Shown here: positions 42,029 through 54,360 of the stretch, in pieces
Position numbering within the stretch: position 1 is the first letter of the stretch
Layout of the letters: the number at the start of each line of letters is the position of its first letter
NCBI RefSeq assembly: GCF_000981035.1
Contig: NZ_LAYJ01000068.1
Span: forward strand, 149,025-212,086
Length of the DNA stretch: 63,062 nt
Source: Christensenella hongkongensis
GTDB lineage: Bacteria; Bacillota; Clostridia; Christensenellales; Christensenellaceae
Direction: 5' to 3'
Program-made: the position numbers and the translations under genes
Notes under the pieces: generated by a model
What the model saw: only the letters and a program-made list of their open reading frames with translations
What the model was told of the DNA's origin: nothing
Databases searched by the model: none

Positions 42029-43330
42029 ATGAATCAGACAAAGAAGAATGGAAAAAAGAAAAAAACAATTATCGTAGTGGCAATGGTTTTGTGCCTGACT
42101 CTTTGTATGGGTTCTGTTACAGTCGGCAGTGCCGGAAATAATACCATACCGGAAACAGTTAATATCAGCGAACCGAATGTTCCGTTGGCTGATCCTTCCT
42201 CCCTGACGGGTGAAGATGCTGATGTGGATTCGACACAGGATGTTCCCGAAACTGCGCCTGTTGCATCTGCAGTCACAAATAATGCAGTAAATACAGATAA
42301 CAACGCTGAAACCGTGCCTGTTGCCGCTCCGACCGTCGTTCCTGCTCCTGAGCCGTCTGTAATTCCCGAGCCGTCCGTGACTCCTGAGCCGTCTGTAATT
42401 CCCGAGCCGTCCGTGGCTCCTGAGCCGTCCGTGGCTCCTGAGCCGTCCGTGGCTCCTGAGCCGTCCGTAACTCCCGAGCCGTCCGTGACTCCCGAGCCGT
42501 CCGTGACTCCTGAGCCGTCCGTAACTCCCACTCCCGAGCCGTCCGTGACTCCTGAGCCGTCCGTAACTCCAGAGCCGTCCGTGACTCCCGACGATGACGA
42601 TAAAATTACAGGTACGAACCTTGATATCACATTGGGATATGCTGAAAGAGTGATTGACGGATACAACAAATGTGAAACGAATGCAGAACGCCAGGAATAT
42701 CTCGGAATCAACAACAACAACTTTTCCAACGACACATTCCGCGCTAAGCTCGCAGAGTTGATGGGAAAATATTACAGCTTTCCGCTGACCGTTGACAGCA
42801 ACGTGCAGTCTCAGGGCGCTTACTGCCAGGACAAAGACCTGTATTATCAGGTATATTTCGTAAAAGATGGCGACAGCCGCGCTGCAGTTGTATATGCGTC
42901 AGAAGCATCTGGCCTTGACAGCGGTAACCGTTGGGAGGCATGGATGGTCTATCAGAACGGTACATGGTTTGAAAGCCAAAAAACACATAGCTACAATGGC
43001 TCTCACCAGTCGACCAGCGTTTCCGGCCTCAGGGACAAAGACATCTCGTACGTGTCCGGAATGGTTCAGGACGGTACGCAATGGCTCCCCGCAGGAACGA
43101 TTGCAGAGGAAGCGAGCGAACAGGCCCCTGAAGAAGAAGTTCAGTCCATGTCGTTCGAAGCCGTTTGTGAGGCTCCCGTTGCTGCGACAGCACCGCCTGT
43201 AGAGGAAAACATGGAAATCGAATCACAGGACGAACAGGATGCTGCTGCAGATGAAAAGGACATTGAAGTACCCGCAATGGATACAACCGAACAGCTTTCA
43301 CAGGATGAAACGGCATCTGTTGAATTTTAA
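42029..43330 (+). CDS. secreted protein with 13-copy EPSV linker, function unknown
   Basis: A 433-residue exported protein. The basic start and hydrophobic helix (residues 13-35) form a signal peptide or anchor. An acidic, Ala/Thr-rich stretch (36-105) leads to a PEPSV-type repeat linker with 13 EPSV units, as in wall-spanning surface proteins. A compact domain (about 190-350) of unknown type follows, with NGTWFESQKTHSYNGSHQS and two cysteines, then an acidic tail (350-433). No LPxTG or sortase-B-type signal is seen at the C terminus, so attachment, if any, would be through the N-terminal helix. It follows the InlB-repeat gene on the same strand but behind a terminator. Confidence 0.75.
   Translation: MNQTKKNGKKKKTIIVVAMVLCLTLCMGSVTVGSAGNNTIPETVNISEPNVPLADPSSLTGEDADVDSTQDVPETAPVASAVTNNAVNTDNNAETVPVAAPTVVPAPEPSVIPEPSVTPEPSVIPEPSVAPEPSVAPEPSVAPEPSVTPEPSVTPEPSVTPEPSVTPTPEPSVTPEPSVTPEPSVTPDDDDKITGTNLDITLGYAERVIDGYNKCETNAERQEYLGINNNNFSNDTFRAKLAELMGKYYSFPLTVDSNVQSQGAYCQDKDLYYQVYFVKDGDSRAAVVYASEASGLDSGNRWEAWMVYQNGTWFESQKTHSYNGSHQSTSVSGLRDKDISYVSGMVQDGTQWLPAGTIAEEASEQAPEEEVQSMSFEAVCEAPVAATAPPVEENMEIESQDEQDAAADEKDIEVPAMDTTEQLSQDETASVEF
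42346..42591 (+). repeat. 18-base tandem repeat encoding PEPSVT units
   Basis: Near-identical 18-base units (GAGCCGTCCGTGACTCCT and variants) code for 13 EPSV copies, interrupted once by an extra six bases encoding PT. Units are in frame, so copy number can change without a frameshift. Confidence 0.9.
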
Positions 43331-43348
43331 ACCAATACAATTACCATG

Positions 43349-43380
43349 CACCGGAGCGATATATGCTCCGGTGTTTTTTT
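43349..43380 (+). terminator. terminator of the EPSV-repeat gene
   Basis: CACCGGAGC pairs with GCTCCGGTG across seven bases and is followed by seven T. Confidence 0.85.
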
Positions 43381-43383
43381 ATA

Positions 43384-43428
43384 TTGACATTCTACGTGGG
43401 AAATTATATTATTGAATTATAATTCAAT
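43384..43428 (+). promoter_or_regulatory. promoter and palindromic operator of the TetR gene
   Basis: TTGACA (43384-43389), 17 bases, TATTAT (43407-43412), then an 18-base perfect palindrome ATTGAATTATAATTCAAT (43411-43428) just before the TetR gene at 43446. The placement fits autorepression. Confidence 0.75.
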
Positions 43429-43445
43429 GAACGGGCATTCAATAT

Positions 43446-44024
43446 ATGAGTAAACGAGAGGAACAAAAGCAGCAGCGTCGAACACAGATTTTAGGCACAG
43501 CCCTCGACCTTTTTATTCGAAAGGGATATACCGCGACAAAAATAAGCGATATTTCGCAGGCGGTGGGAATGAGTGTCGGGTTGCTGTTCCATTATTTTTC
43601 CTCCAAAGAAAACCTGTATGAGGAACTGATAAAAATCGGTATGAGCGGTCCCGAATCTATGATGACACAGCTTAACGGACTGCCGCCCCTTACGTTTTTT
43701 GAACAAATGTGTTCGCAAATCTTCTCTGCTATTGTGCAGGAACCCTTTGTCGCAAAAATGTTTGTCCTTATGAATCAGGCGTTTTCCAGCGAGGCTACGC
43801 CCGAATATATTCAAAAAATGATCCAGAAAGTCAATTACTATGAAGCATCTGTCCCTGTTATGATCGCAGGTCAAAAAGAAAGAACGATACGCGACGGCGA
43901 TCCATTGGCGCTTTCTGTCGCATATTGGACTGCGATACAAGGCGCTGCAGAGGCTGTTGCGCTCTATGGTATGCCTTGTCCGCAAAGCGAATGGATCGTT
44001 GATATTATAAGGAGAAAATCATGA
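43446..44024 (+). CDS. TetR-family transcriptional regulator
   Basis: A 192-residue regulator. The N-terminal helix-turn-helix is ILGTALDLFIRKGYTATKISDIS and VGMSVGLLFHYFSSKENLYEELI (residues 15-62); the C-terminal ligand domain is divergent and helical. It overlaps the FAD oxidoreductase start by four bases (ATGA), so it most likely controls that gene and itself. The ribosome-binding site is weak. The ligand is unknown; a hydrophobic or isoprenoid compound is a guess based on the neighbour. Confidence 0.93.
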   Translation: MSKREEQKQQRRTQILGTALDLFIRKGYTATKISDISQAVGMSVGLLFHYFSSKENLYEELIKIGMSGPESMMTQLNGLPPLTFFEQMCSQIFSAIVQEPFVAKMFVLMNQAFSSEATPEYIQKMIQKVNYYEASVPVMIAGQKERTIRDGDPLALSVAYWTAIQGAAEAVALYGMPCPQSEWIVDIIRRKS

Positions 44025-45514
44025 AAAAAGTAATCATCATTGGCGGCGGGATCGCCGGACTTTCCGCAGGCGTTTATGCGCGCCGCAGTGGGTTTGACGT
44101 CACAATCCTTGAGCAGCATACGATCCCAGGAGGCAACTCCACCAGTTGGAAACGCGACGGTTACCTGTTTGAAGGCGGCTTGCACTGGCTGGTCGGTTCT
44201 TCCGCCGAGGCACCGCTTAATCGTTTATGGCGCGAAACCGGTGCTCTTACAAGCGATACCCACATCTACAATCGCGATCCCTTCCTGACCTATCTGGATG
44301 GAGATCAGCAGATATGCTTATACCGCGACGTCAATAGACTGGAGCAGCATTTACTCTCTGTTTCACCCCAGGATACAGACTCAATTCGTTCCCTGTGCAA
44401 AGACATCCGTAAGTTCGGTAAAATGAGTATGCCTGTCATGGACATAAAGGGTGTACGGGTGAAGCACAAAAGCGCTCCGCCTCTTTCAATGCTTTTCTCT
44501 ATGATGTCCGTAATGCCGCGTATGAAGGCGTTGTCAAAAATATCAGCTGCGGAATACGTTGCTCAATTTAAGCACCCTGGAATTCGTATTTTGCTCAAAA
44601 ATGTTGTGGGCAGCGGTGAATTTGCTGCAAATTCAATTTTGTTTACGCTTGCCGGCCTGTCAGTCGGCGACGCTGGTTATCCAAAAGGCGGTTCCCTTGC
44701 AATGGCACAGCGCATGGCGGATTGTTTTACCGGATTGGGTGGGAAAATCCAATATAAAAAACACGCAGCGCAAGTCGTCACAAAGAATGGGGTGGTGACA
44801 GGCGTTCTTGTAGATGGCGAAGAGCTCGCCACAGATGCCGTAATCATTACTGCCGATGCCTTGAGCGCAGTGGAGCACCTGTTCGCAGTTCCGTTTCACG
44901 AAGCCTGGGCAGACAAAATGCGCAGCGTGACAAAACCTGTACTGAATACCTTTTTATCGTTTGGCGTCGAAACCGATCTTTCCGGCCTGCCTGAAAACTA
45001 TTTGTTTCCACTTGACGAAACGATTGATTTTGCAGGCGAACAGGTGTCCTTTTTGGGTATCAACAATTATGCCAATTTTGAAGGTTATGCGCCGAAGGGA
45101 TGTACCCCGCTTACAAGCGTACTGATTGCCGGTGATGAGACTTACCATTATTGGGAACAAGCCAGGCTGGATGGCACCTATACCGCCAAAAAGCAACAGC
45201 TTGCAGAGGCAGTGATGGACCGCCTTGCAAAACGCTTTCCTCAAATGCGGGGGAAATTCGTTACATGGGATGTCGCTACTCCGCTTACCTACGAACGCTA
45301 TTGCAGCACCTATAAAGGTTCGTGGATGACGATCATGGAAGCGAATAAACCGCAGGCCAACTATCCACTAAAATCAGAGTCCCTATCCGGGCTTTACTTC
45401 GCAGGGCAACGGATGCAGGCCCCGGGCGGCGTACCAGTTGCCGTATCGACTGGCAGAAGCGCCGTGCAGCATTTATGCAAAGACACGGATACCATATTTG
45501 AATGTGAAACCTAA
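44021..45514 (+). CDS. FAD-dependent oxidoreductase, phytoene desaturase/retinol saturase-like
   Basis: A 497-residue flavoprotein. The Rossmann motif VIIIGGGIAGLSAGVYARRSGFDVTILEQ binds FAD, followed by GGNSTSWKRDGYLFEGGLHWL, a CrtI/RetSat-type motif. The C terminus has LYFAGQRMQAPGGVPVAVSTGRSAVQHL, the second FAD motif. Relatives desaturate or saturate polyenes such as phytoene or retinol, but no carotenoid genes are nearby and the substrate is unknown. It is coupled to the TetR gene and ends in a strong terminator. Confidence 0.85.
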   Translation: MKKVIIIGGGIAGLSAGVYARRSGFDVTILEQHTIPGGNSTSWKRDGYLFEGGLHWLVGSSAEAPLNRLWRETGALTSDTHIYNRDPFLTYLDGDQQICLYRDVNRLEQHLLSVSPQDTDSIRSLCKDIRKFGKMSMPVMDIKGVRVKHKSAPPLSMLFSMMSVMPRMKALSKISAAEYVAQFKHPGIRILLKNVVGSGEFAANSILFTLAGLSVGDAGYPKGGSLAMAQRMADCFTGLGGKIQYKKHAAQVVTKNGVVTGVLVDGEELATDAVIITADALSAVEHLFAVPFHEAWADKMRSVTKPVLNTFLSFGVETDLSGLPENYLFPLDETIDFAGEQVSFLGINNYANFEGYAPKGCTPLTSVLIAGDETYHYWEQARLDGTYTAKKQQLAEAVMDRLAKRFPQMRGKFVTWDVATPLTYERYCSTYKGSWMTIMEANKPQANYPLKSESLSGLYFAGQRMQAPGGVPVAVSTGRSAVQHLCKDTDTIFECET

Positions 45515-45528
45515 AGTATCAAACAGAG

Positions 45529-45559
45529 AAACCGTCTGCTACTAGGCAGACGGTTTTTT
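45529..45559 (+). terminator. terminator of the FAD oxidoreductase
   Basis: AACCGTCTGC pairs perfectly with GCAGACGGTT across six bases, followed by TTTT. Confidence 0.85.
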
Positions 45560-45627
45560 GATGCAAAGTAAAAAGCCCTTAAGCATTAAGCAAAAGGACC
45601 CCTCACATAGGATATTGAAAAATGGAA

Positions 45628-45732
<105 letters not shown>

Positions 45733-45743
<11 letters not shown>

Positions 45744-45756
45744 AATTTTATAAACT
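45733..45756. repeat. 24-base direct repeat, copy at the true 5S start
   Basis: Identical to 45872-45895. It covers the 5S leader and the first bases of 5S. Confidence 0.9.
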
Positions 45757-45871
45757 ATTTAATTGTACAGGTCGCTATGCTTCCTGCTTCTTTCCGGCTG
45801 TCAAGTACGAAACACATTCGCTATGGGCTCTAACTGCGCCTTCGGCTTGTTATCACCTCATACTCACAGCG

Positions 45872-45895
45872 TCGCCACCGGAAATTTTATAAACT
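45872..45895. repeat. 24-base direct repeat, second copy in the 23S-5S spacer
   Basis: A perfect copy of the 5S leader and first eleven bases of 5S (allowing for strand), 139 bases upstream of the real one in transcript order, followed by unrelated sequence. It looks like the remnant of a truncated 5S copy. Confidence 0.85.
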
Positions 45896-45926
45896 TGTTT
45901 TAAGAATGCACTGCATCGCATTCATT

Positions 45927-45949
45927 CAAGCACATTGAAAACTAAATAG
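45927..45949 (-). other. 3' arm of the 23S processing stem
   Basis: In transcript order reads CTATTTAGTTTTCAATGTGC, complementary to 49092-49115 on the other side of 23S. Pairing would form the long stem cut by RNase III or Mini-III. Confidence 0.75.
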
Positions 45950-46017
45950 TAGAAATATTGTAAAGAGATAAAAGTCTTAGTTAAACATATCATATGACTG
46001 TGTATCAACATAATGTT

Positions 46018-48936
<2,919 letters not shown>

Positions 48937-49091
48937 TTTCGTCTTTTCTTGATTCTTTTCCTAAGACTCTCGCAAAATTATATCTTACCCTTTTTCACGC
49001 TTTGCCTCCGGCTCATTTCTTCGCCGGGCAAACCGCATCTTTGCAGATTAGTTTGTTTGATATCTTTTCGCTTCTCTTTTCGTTTTCTCTA

Positions 49092-49115
49092 CTATTCAGT
49101 TTTCAATGTGCTTTG
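49092..49115 (-). other. 5' arm of the 23S processing stem
   Basis: In transcript order CAAAGCACATTGAAAACTGA and onwards, complementary to 45927-45949. Confidence 0.75.
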
Positions 49116-49143
49116 ATGCGCTGCCCTCTCCGGACAAAACGCA

Positions 49144-49220
49144 TGGTGGGCTCAAGTGGACTCGAACCACCGACCTCACGCTTATCAGGCGTGTGCTCTA
49201 ACCTGCTGAGCTATGAGCCC
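49144..49220 (-). tRNA. tRNA-Ile (GAT)
   Basis: 77 bases on the minus strand, acceptor GGGCTCA/TGAGCCC, anticodon loop CTGATAA with GAT, T loop GGTTCGAGTCC, and an encoded 3' CCA. It lies second of the two tRNAs in the rrn spacer, between tRNA-Ala and 23S. Confidence 0.97.
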
Positions 49221-49260
49221 ATTTTGTTATTGCATTCGGTGTCTCCCGCTTTCCCACTCT

Positions 49261-49336
49261 TGGTGGAGATGAGCGGAATCGAACCGCTGACCCCCTGCTT
49301 GCAAGGCAGGTGCTCTCCCAGCTGAGCTACACCCCC
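49261..49336 (-). tRNA. tRNA-Ala (TGC)
   Basis: 76 bases, acceptor GGGGGTG paired with CATCTCC, anticodon loop CTTGCAA with TGC, T loop GGTTCGATTCC, encoded CCA. It is the first tRNA after 16S. Confidence 0.97.
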
Positions 49337-49406
49337 ATTTTAAATCACATACATCTCTGTATGTGCTCTAAAAGGCTTGTATGCAGTTCTTTTCCCTTAA
49401 AAACAA

Positions 49407-49424
49407 CAGTACCGAAAAGAAAAT
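49407..49424 (-). other. 3' arm of the 16S processing stem
   Basis: CAGTACC-GAAAAGAAAAT matches the complement of 51068-51091 except for a six-base insertion there, so the two flanks of 16S can pair. Confidence 0.65.
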
Positions 49425-49466
49425 CCTCTACTCACTTTGTCCTCATCGTCTTTTCTTCTTACACCC

Positions 49467-51006
<1,540 letters not shown>

Positions 51007-51067
51007 ATCTTAACATCCCTTTCGGAACGTTTTTAACTAATCAATTGATCAGGCTCCGCTTTCAAGC

Positions 51068-51091
51068 ATTTTCTTTTCGTTCTTGGTACTG
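51068..51091 (-). other. 5' arm of the 16S processing stem
   Basis: Complementary to 49407-49424 with a six-base bulge. Confidence 0.65.
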
Positions 51092-51133
51092 TATTGTTTT
51101 TTCAAGGTTCGCCGCGTTTTTTGCGGCTTATTT

Positions 51134-51162
51134 ATAATACCAAACTCCCTCCCCCATGTCAA
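51134..51162 (-). promoter_or_regulatory. rrn promoter
   Basis: On the minus strand a perfect TTGACA (51162-51157), 17-base spacer, TATTAT (51139-51134), about 128 bases before 16S. Only this strong promoter is visible. The rest of 51163-51290 shows AT-rich sequence only. Confidence 0.85.
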
Positions 51163-51290
51163 CTCCTTTTTTAATTTTTTTTTGAGTTTTTGAAAGGTAT
51201 TTTTTGGGCATCAAAAAACGCGCTGTCTGCGCGCTTTATCTTGTGCTTTCCATAAGGCTTACCACAACATTTTGAGTTTCTTTTTTCTAT

Positions 51291-52175
51291 TTAAAAGAGA
51301 CTGAGTTGTTCTGTTTTTTCTTCCGGTTTCTTATATGCGGATATGATATCCTCCATGCGGTACAGCAGTCCTTCCTTTTCGCATTCCATTTTGAAGACTT
51401 CATATAACCTCCGTACGTTTGGAGGACTGCAGTTGTACCTGTTTGCATACCGCCTCATATATTGTTTTTTGAGTCCCGGAAATCTATGCTCCAACTGTTC
51501 ATAATAGTAATCCCTCTGGTTATCGCGCAACGTCACTCCAAAAATTGAATAAACAAATCGCGCCCCATTTCCGGCCGACCTGCGGACAATTTCCCTGACG
51601 TTCGTTTCCGTGTCTGTGATATACGGAAGAACCGGTGTAAACAATACCCCTGTAAAGATTCCCGCATCCGCAAGCTTCTTTACCGCCATAAACCGTTCCG
51701 AGGATGGACATACATTCGGCTCAATCTTACGCGCAAGCGCATCGTCTGCTGTTGTAATCGTAAGCTTAATGATCGCAGAGCCTCTGCCTGTAATGTTCCG
51801 GAGAATATCCGCATCCCGTTCCACCAAGCTGCTTTTTGTTTCAAGTGATACGCCGAATCCGAACCGCTCGAGCAGTTTAAGCGCGCCACGCGTGATATTC
51901 AGCTTTCTCTCGAAAGGGTTATAGGTATCTGACATCGCGCCAATCCCAACGACACCCTTACGCCTCTTTTTTCGCAGCTCGGATTCCAGAATTTGAAGCG
52001 CGTTCTTTTTCAGCCGCACCCTGTCGAAGTCCTCCACTTGATAGCAATCGCTCCTGCTGTCGCAGTAGATACAGCCATGGCAGCAGCCGCGGTACAGATT
52101 CATATTATAGTCGGCGCCGAACCATTCGCTTGTTTTGCCACGTGCCAGGATTGTTTTTGCGGATATCAGTTCCAT
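51291..52175 (-). CDS. SPL-like radical SAM protein with C-terminal clamp-binding motif
   Basis: A 294-residue radical SAM enzyme of the spore photoproduct lyase-like/Rv2578c group. The iron-sulfur motif CxxxCxxC is C31, C35 and C38 in YRGCCHGCIYCDSR; the start LISAKTIL and IGAMSDTYNPFERKL are typical of this group. Later VLFTPVLPYITDT and FVYSIFGVTLRD complete the barrel. The last residues, EQLSLF, contain QLSLF, the consensus pentapeptide by which proteins bind the DNA sliding clamp. That suggests action at DNA, possibly repair, but true SPL residues were not confirmed and the reaction is unknown. It is the last gene of a five-gene operon, four bases after the GNAT gene. Confidence 0.87.
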   Translation of the reverse strand: MELISAKTILARGKTSEWFGADYNMNLYRGCCHGCIYCDSRSDCYQVEDFDRVRLKKNALQILESELRKKRRKGVVGIGAMSDTYNPFERKLNITRGALKLLERFGFGVSLETKSSLVERDADILRNITGRGSAIIKLTITTADDALARKIEPNVCPSSERFMAVKKLADAGIFTGVLFTPVLPYITDTETNVREIVRRSAGNGARFVYSIFGVTLRDNQRDYYYEQLEHRFPGLKKQYMRRYANRYNCSPPNVRRLYEVFKMECEKEGLLYRMEDIISAYKKPEEKTEQLSLF

Positions 52176-52179
52176 TCTA

Positions 52180-52929
52180 TTAGAAGCCCTTTTCGTCCAG
52201 GAATTTGATAAATTTTTTACCGCTGAACATCTCGTTCGTCAAAAATTCTCCATTATAATAAACTGAATAAGTGGAAAATGGCGAAGGAGCATTCTGCGCT
52301 TCTGTCTTATTCTCGATCTTCCTGACTGTAAGAGGCGCGTTCCTTTCCTCTGCAATTTTCTCCAGCAAGGGTATATACTTGATATTCCACGGGCAATGAT
52401 CTGTGTAGTAGATCACAATACCCTGCTCCTGAATGTTTCCATTCTTTGCATTTTGCCTGAATTTTGGCACTTCCGCATTTTCATCGAACGGGAGATACAG
52501 AAGCCTGAAATATGGTGGGGCGCTGTCTGCTACTATAAACCCTTTTTTTATCAAAAACCTGGGATCGGAAAGAAACGGACGTTTCTTGTCGGAAGAGACT
52601 GCCACAAGCCCTTTCCTTCCAAGCCGCTTTGCTTCATTAATACATTCTGCAAGAAGCGCCGTTCCATATCCCTGCTTTGCATGGGCTCCCGCAACCCAAA
52701 AACAGTCGATGAACAGATACCCATCTGCTTCAACCGGCGCCCATGCGTTTTCCGCCGGAACAAATTCAACAAACGCTTTTCCCCGGCCTTCAAGCTTACG
52801 GAATTCATAACCATCGCCAAAACAGCCCTTCATCCATTCCTTTTTCGCCCCGGCGCTTTTTTGATCGGAAATCGCACAGCATATATGCTCATGTTCAATA
52901 TTATTTTCAGCTACTTTGATAACGTCCAT
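52180..52929 (-). CDS. GNAT acetyltransferase with C-terminal YoaP-like domain
   Basis: A 249-residue two-domain protein. The N-terminal half is a GNAT fold: FIDCFWVAGAHAKQGYGTALLAECI contains the acetyl-CoA loop (QGYGTA), with SSDKKRPFLSDPRFLIKKGF after it. The C-terminal half (about 165-249) is YoaP-like, with YYTDHCPWNIKYIPLLEKIAE, where CPW recalls a thioredoxin-type active site, and SVYYNGEFLTNEMFSGKKFIKFL. The acceptor substrate is unknown; small-molecule detoxification is common for GNATs. It begins nine bases after the GyrI-like gene. Confidence 0.85.
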   Translation of the reverse strand: MDVIKVAENNIEHEHICCAISDQKSAGAKKEWMKGCFGDGYEFRKLEGRGKAFVEFVPAENAWAPVEADGYLFIDCFWVAGAHAKQGYGTALLAECINEAKRLGRKGLVAVSSDKKRPFLSDPRFLIKKGFIVADSAPPYFRLLYLPFDENAEVPKFRQNAKNGNIQEQGIVIYYTDHCPWNIKYIPLLEKIAEERNAPLTVRKIENKTEAQNAPSPFSTYSVYYNGEFLTNEMFSGKKFIKFLDEKGF

Positions 52930-52938
52930 ATGCTCCCC

Positions 52939-53388
52939 TTATTTGATCCCAATATAAATATGTATTTCCTGTCCGCCGTCGCCCTGCAAATAATCCTCAA
53001 AGTCACTTTGGTAACTTCTGTCGAGCGGAAGGCTCCAGACCGCGTTCCATATTTCCTGAACTGCCTGTTGCAAATCTCCCTTCGCAACAAACCTTGCGTA
53101 TTTTCCTGCGTATATTTTTTTTACCGGAAAAACGCTGTTTTCATTTTCTCCTGATACCTCACACCCTGCCAGATAAGAATAGGGTTTGGTATAATCGCCT
53201 TCATAATCCGTATAGAGTCCGATACAGTTTTGGCCTATCCGGTTTTTGATCAATTCCTGTTTACCGTTCGCGAGGAAATCCTGCCATAGCATCCCAATAT
53301 CCATCGCACCTTTCCCGTTTGCGTTTTCCGTCCTGATTTCCACTCCCTGCACAAACTTATCATTTAACGTTACAATTTCATATTCCAT
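52939..53388 (-). CDS. GyrI-like (AraC effector-binding) small-molecule-binding protein
   Basis: About 149 residues from the ATG at 53388, which has AAGGAG nine bases upstream (the frame is open to 53436). The sequence EYEIVTLNDKFVQGVEIRTEN, IGMLWQDFLANG, LYTDYEGDYTKPYSYLAGCEV and DGGQEIHIYIGIK fits the integron/AraC effector-binding domain (SHS2 fold). Such stand-alone domains bind or hydrolyse hydrophobic toxins; E. coli GyrI guards gyrase. It follows a WYL regulator on the same strand, a frequent pairing. The ligand is unknown. Confidence 0.8.
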   Translation of the reverse strand: MEYEIVTLNDKFVQGVEIRTENANGKGAMDIGMLWQDFLANGKQELIKNRIGQNCIGLYTDYEGDYTKPYSYLAGCEVSGENENSVFPVKKIYAGKYARFVAKGDLQQAVQEIWNAVWSLPLDRSYQSDFEDYLQGDGGQEIHIYIGIK

Positions 53389-53457
53389 TTTACCATTCTC
53401 CTTCATCATTTGATCTGTTATCAGGATAACACCCATAACCTGACATCGAATGGCATA

Positions 53458-54351
53458 TTATAAATATTGCTCCAACGTTTTTTGCAGACGCTCCCTGACC
53501 ATATTTTTAATTCGTTCGGGTTGCAGCACCTGCGCATTTTCTCCAAAAGACAAAATATATCCGTATACCCATTCATCCTCGGGCACAACCAGCTCTGCCT
53601 CAAAGCCTTCGCCACATTTGCGAATATTCTGCTCGTCGAATTCATCGTATACGCGGTAGGCCATGCACGCGTCGATAAAAAGTGTGATCCGGACACATTT
53701 TTGCGGTGCGTCTGTTTTTGCCTCAATCGGTGGCATTGCTTCCTTCCGTTCAAATTTTTCATGCAGCATATTAAGATTTTTCATACGCGAAAGCTTAAAA
53801 ATACGATAGTCTTCCCTCTGCCTGCAGAACCCCTGGACGTACCAGGCCTTTCCTTTATAGAGCAGTCGCAACGGCTCCACACTGCGCTCTGTCTTTTTCC
53901 CGTCCCCGCCAAAATATTGAAAGGATATTGCCCGTTTTTCAAGAACCGCTTTTTTTAATAAGTTAAATTTATCCTTTTCCGCCTTACCCCAGTCCGAAAA
54001 ATCAACCTCGATCCAGTCAAATTTTTCCTGACGAAAAACAGCGTTCAGTTTTGAAATCACATCTCCTGTCTCAGGATATTGCGTTGCTTGCAGGCTTTGC
54101 AGCCCAATCATAATCTGGTTCCTCTCCTGATCAGTAAGCAGTGATTTTTGCAGCACAAAATCATCCATCAGCGCGATCCCGCCGCCCTTTCCCTTCATGG
54201 CATATACCGGTATACCGGAAAAGCTCAGCGAATCGATATCGCGGTAAATCGTGCGTACAGATACCTCAAACTTTTCAGCAAGCTCCTTTGCAGTCACCTT
54301 TTGCCTGTCAAGCAATATGTAAATGATCTCAAATAGACGGTTGTTGCGCAT
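53458..54351 (-). CDS. YafY-type transcriptional regulator with WYL domain
   Basis: A 297-residue regulator. The N-terminal winged helix (HTH_11) is LFEIIYILLDRQKVTAKELAEKFEVSVRTIYRDI (residues 5-40); the WYL domain (about 130-215) contains RLLYKGKAWYVQGFCRQREDYRIFKLSRM, with WYV in place of WYL; a C-terminal WCX region ends the protein. WYL proteins bind ligands or single-stranded DNA and often control stress, defence or repair genes. It lies nine bases after the Fpg-like gene and before the GyrI-like gene, so it probably regulates this operon. Confidence 0.92.
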   Translation of the reverse strand: MRNNRLFEIIYILLDRQKVTAKELAEKFEVSVRTIYRDIDSLSFSGIPVYAMKGKGGGIALMDDFVLQKSLLTDQERNQIMIGLQSLQATQYPETGDVISKLNAVFRQEKFDWIEVDFSDWGKAEKDKFNLLKKAVLEKRAISFQYFGGDGKKTERSVEPLRLLYKGKAWYVQGFCRQREDYRIFKLSRMKNLNMLHEKFERKEAMPPIEAKTDAPQKCVRITLFIDACMAYRVYDEFDEQNIRKCGEGFEAELVVPEDEWVYGYILSFGENAQVLQPERIKNMVRERLQKTLEQYL

Positions 54352-54360
54352 AGCTCCCTC

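Noticed and set aside
42346-42591. Tandem repeat as a CRISPR array
   Set aside because: Units are contiguous 18-mers inside a reading frame with no spacers.
42034-42735. A 233-codon antisense frame with TDGSGV repeats
   Set aside because: It is the mirror of the EPSV repeat; the sense strand has the signal peptide, terminator and normal codon pattern.
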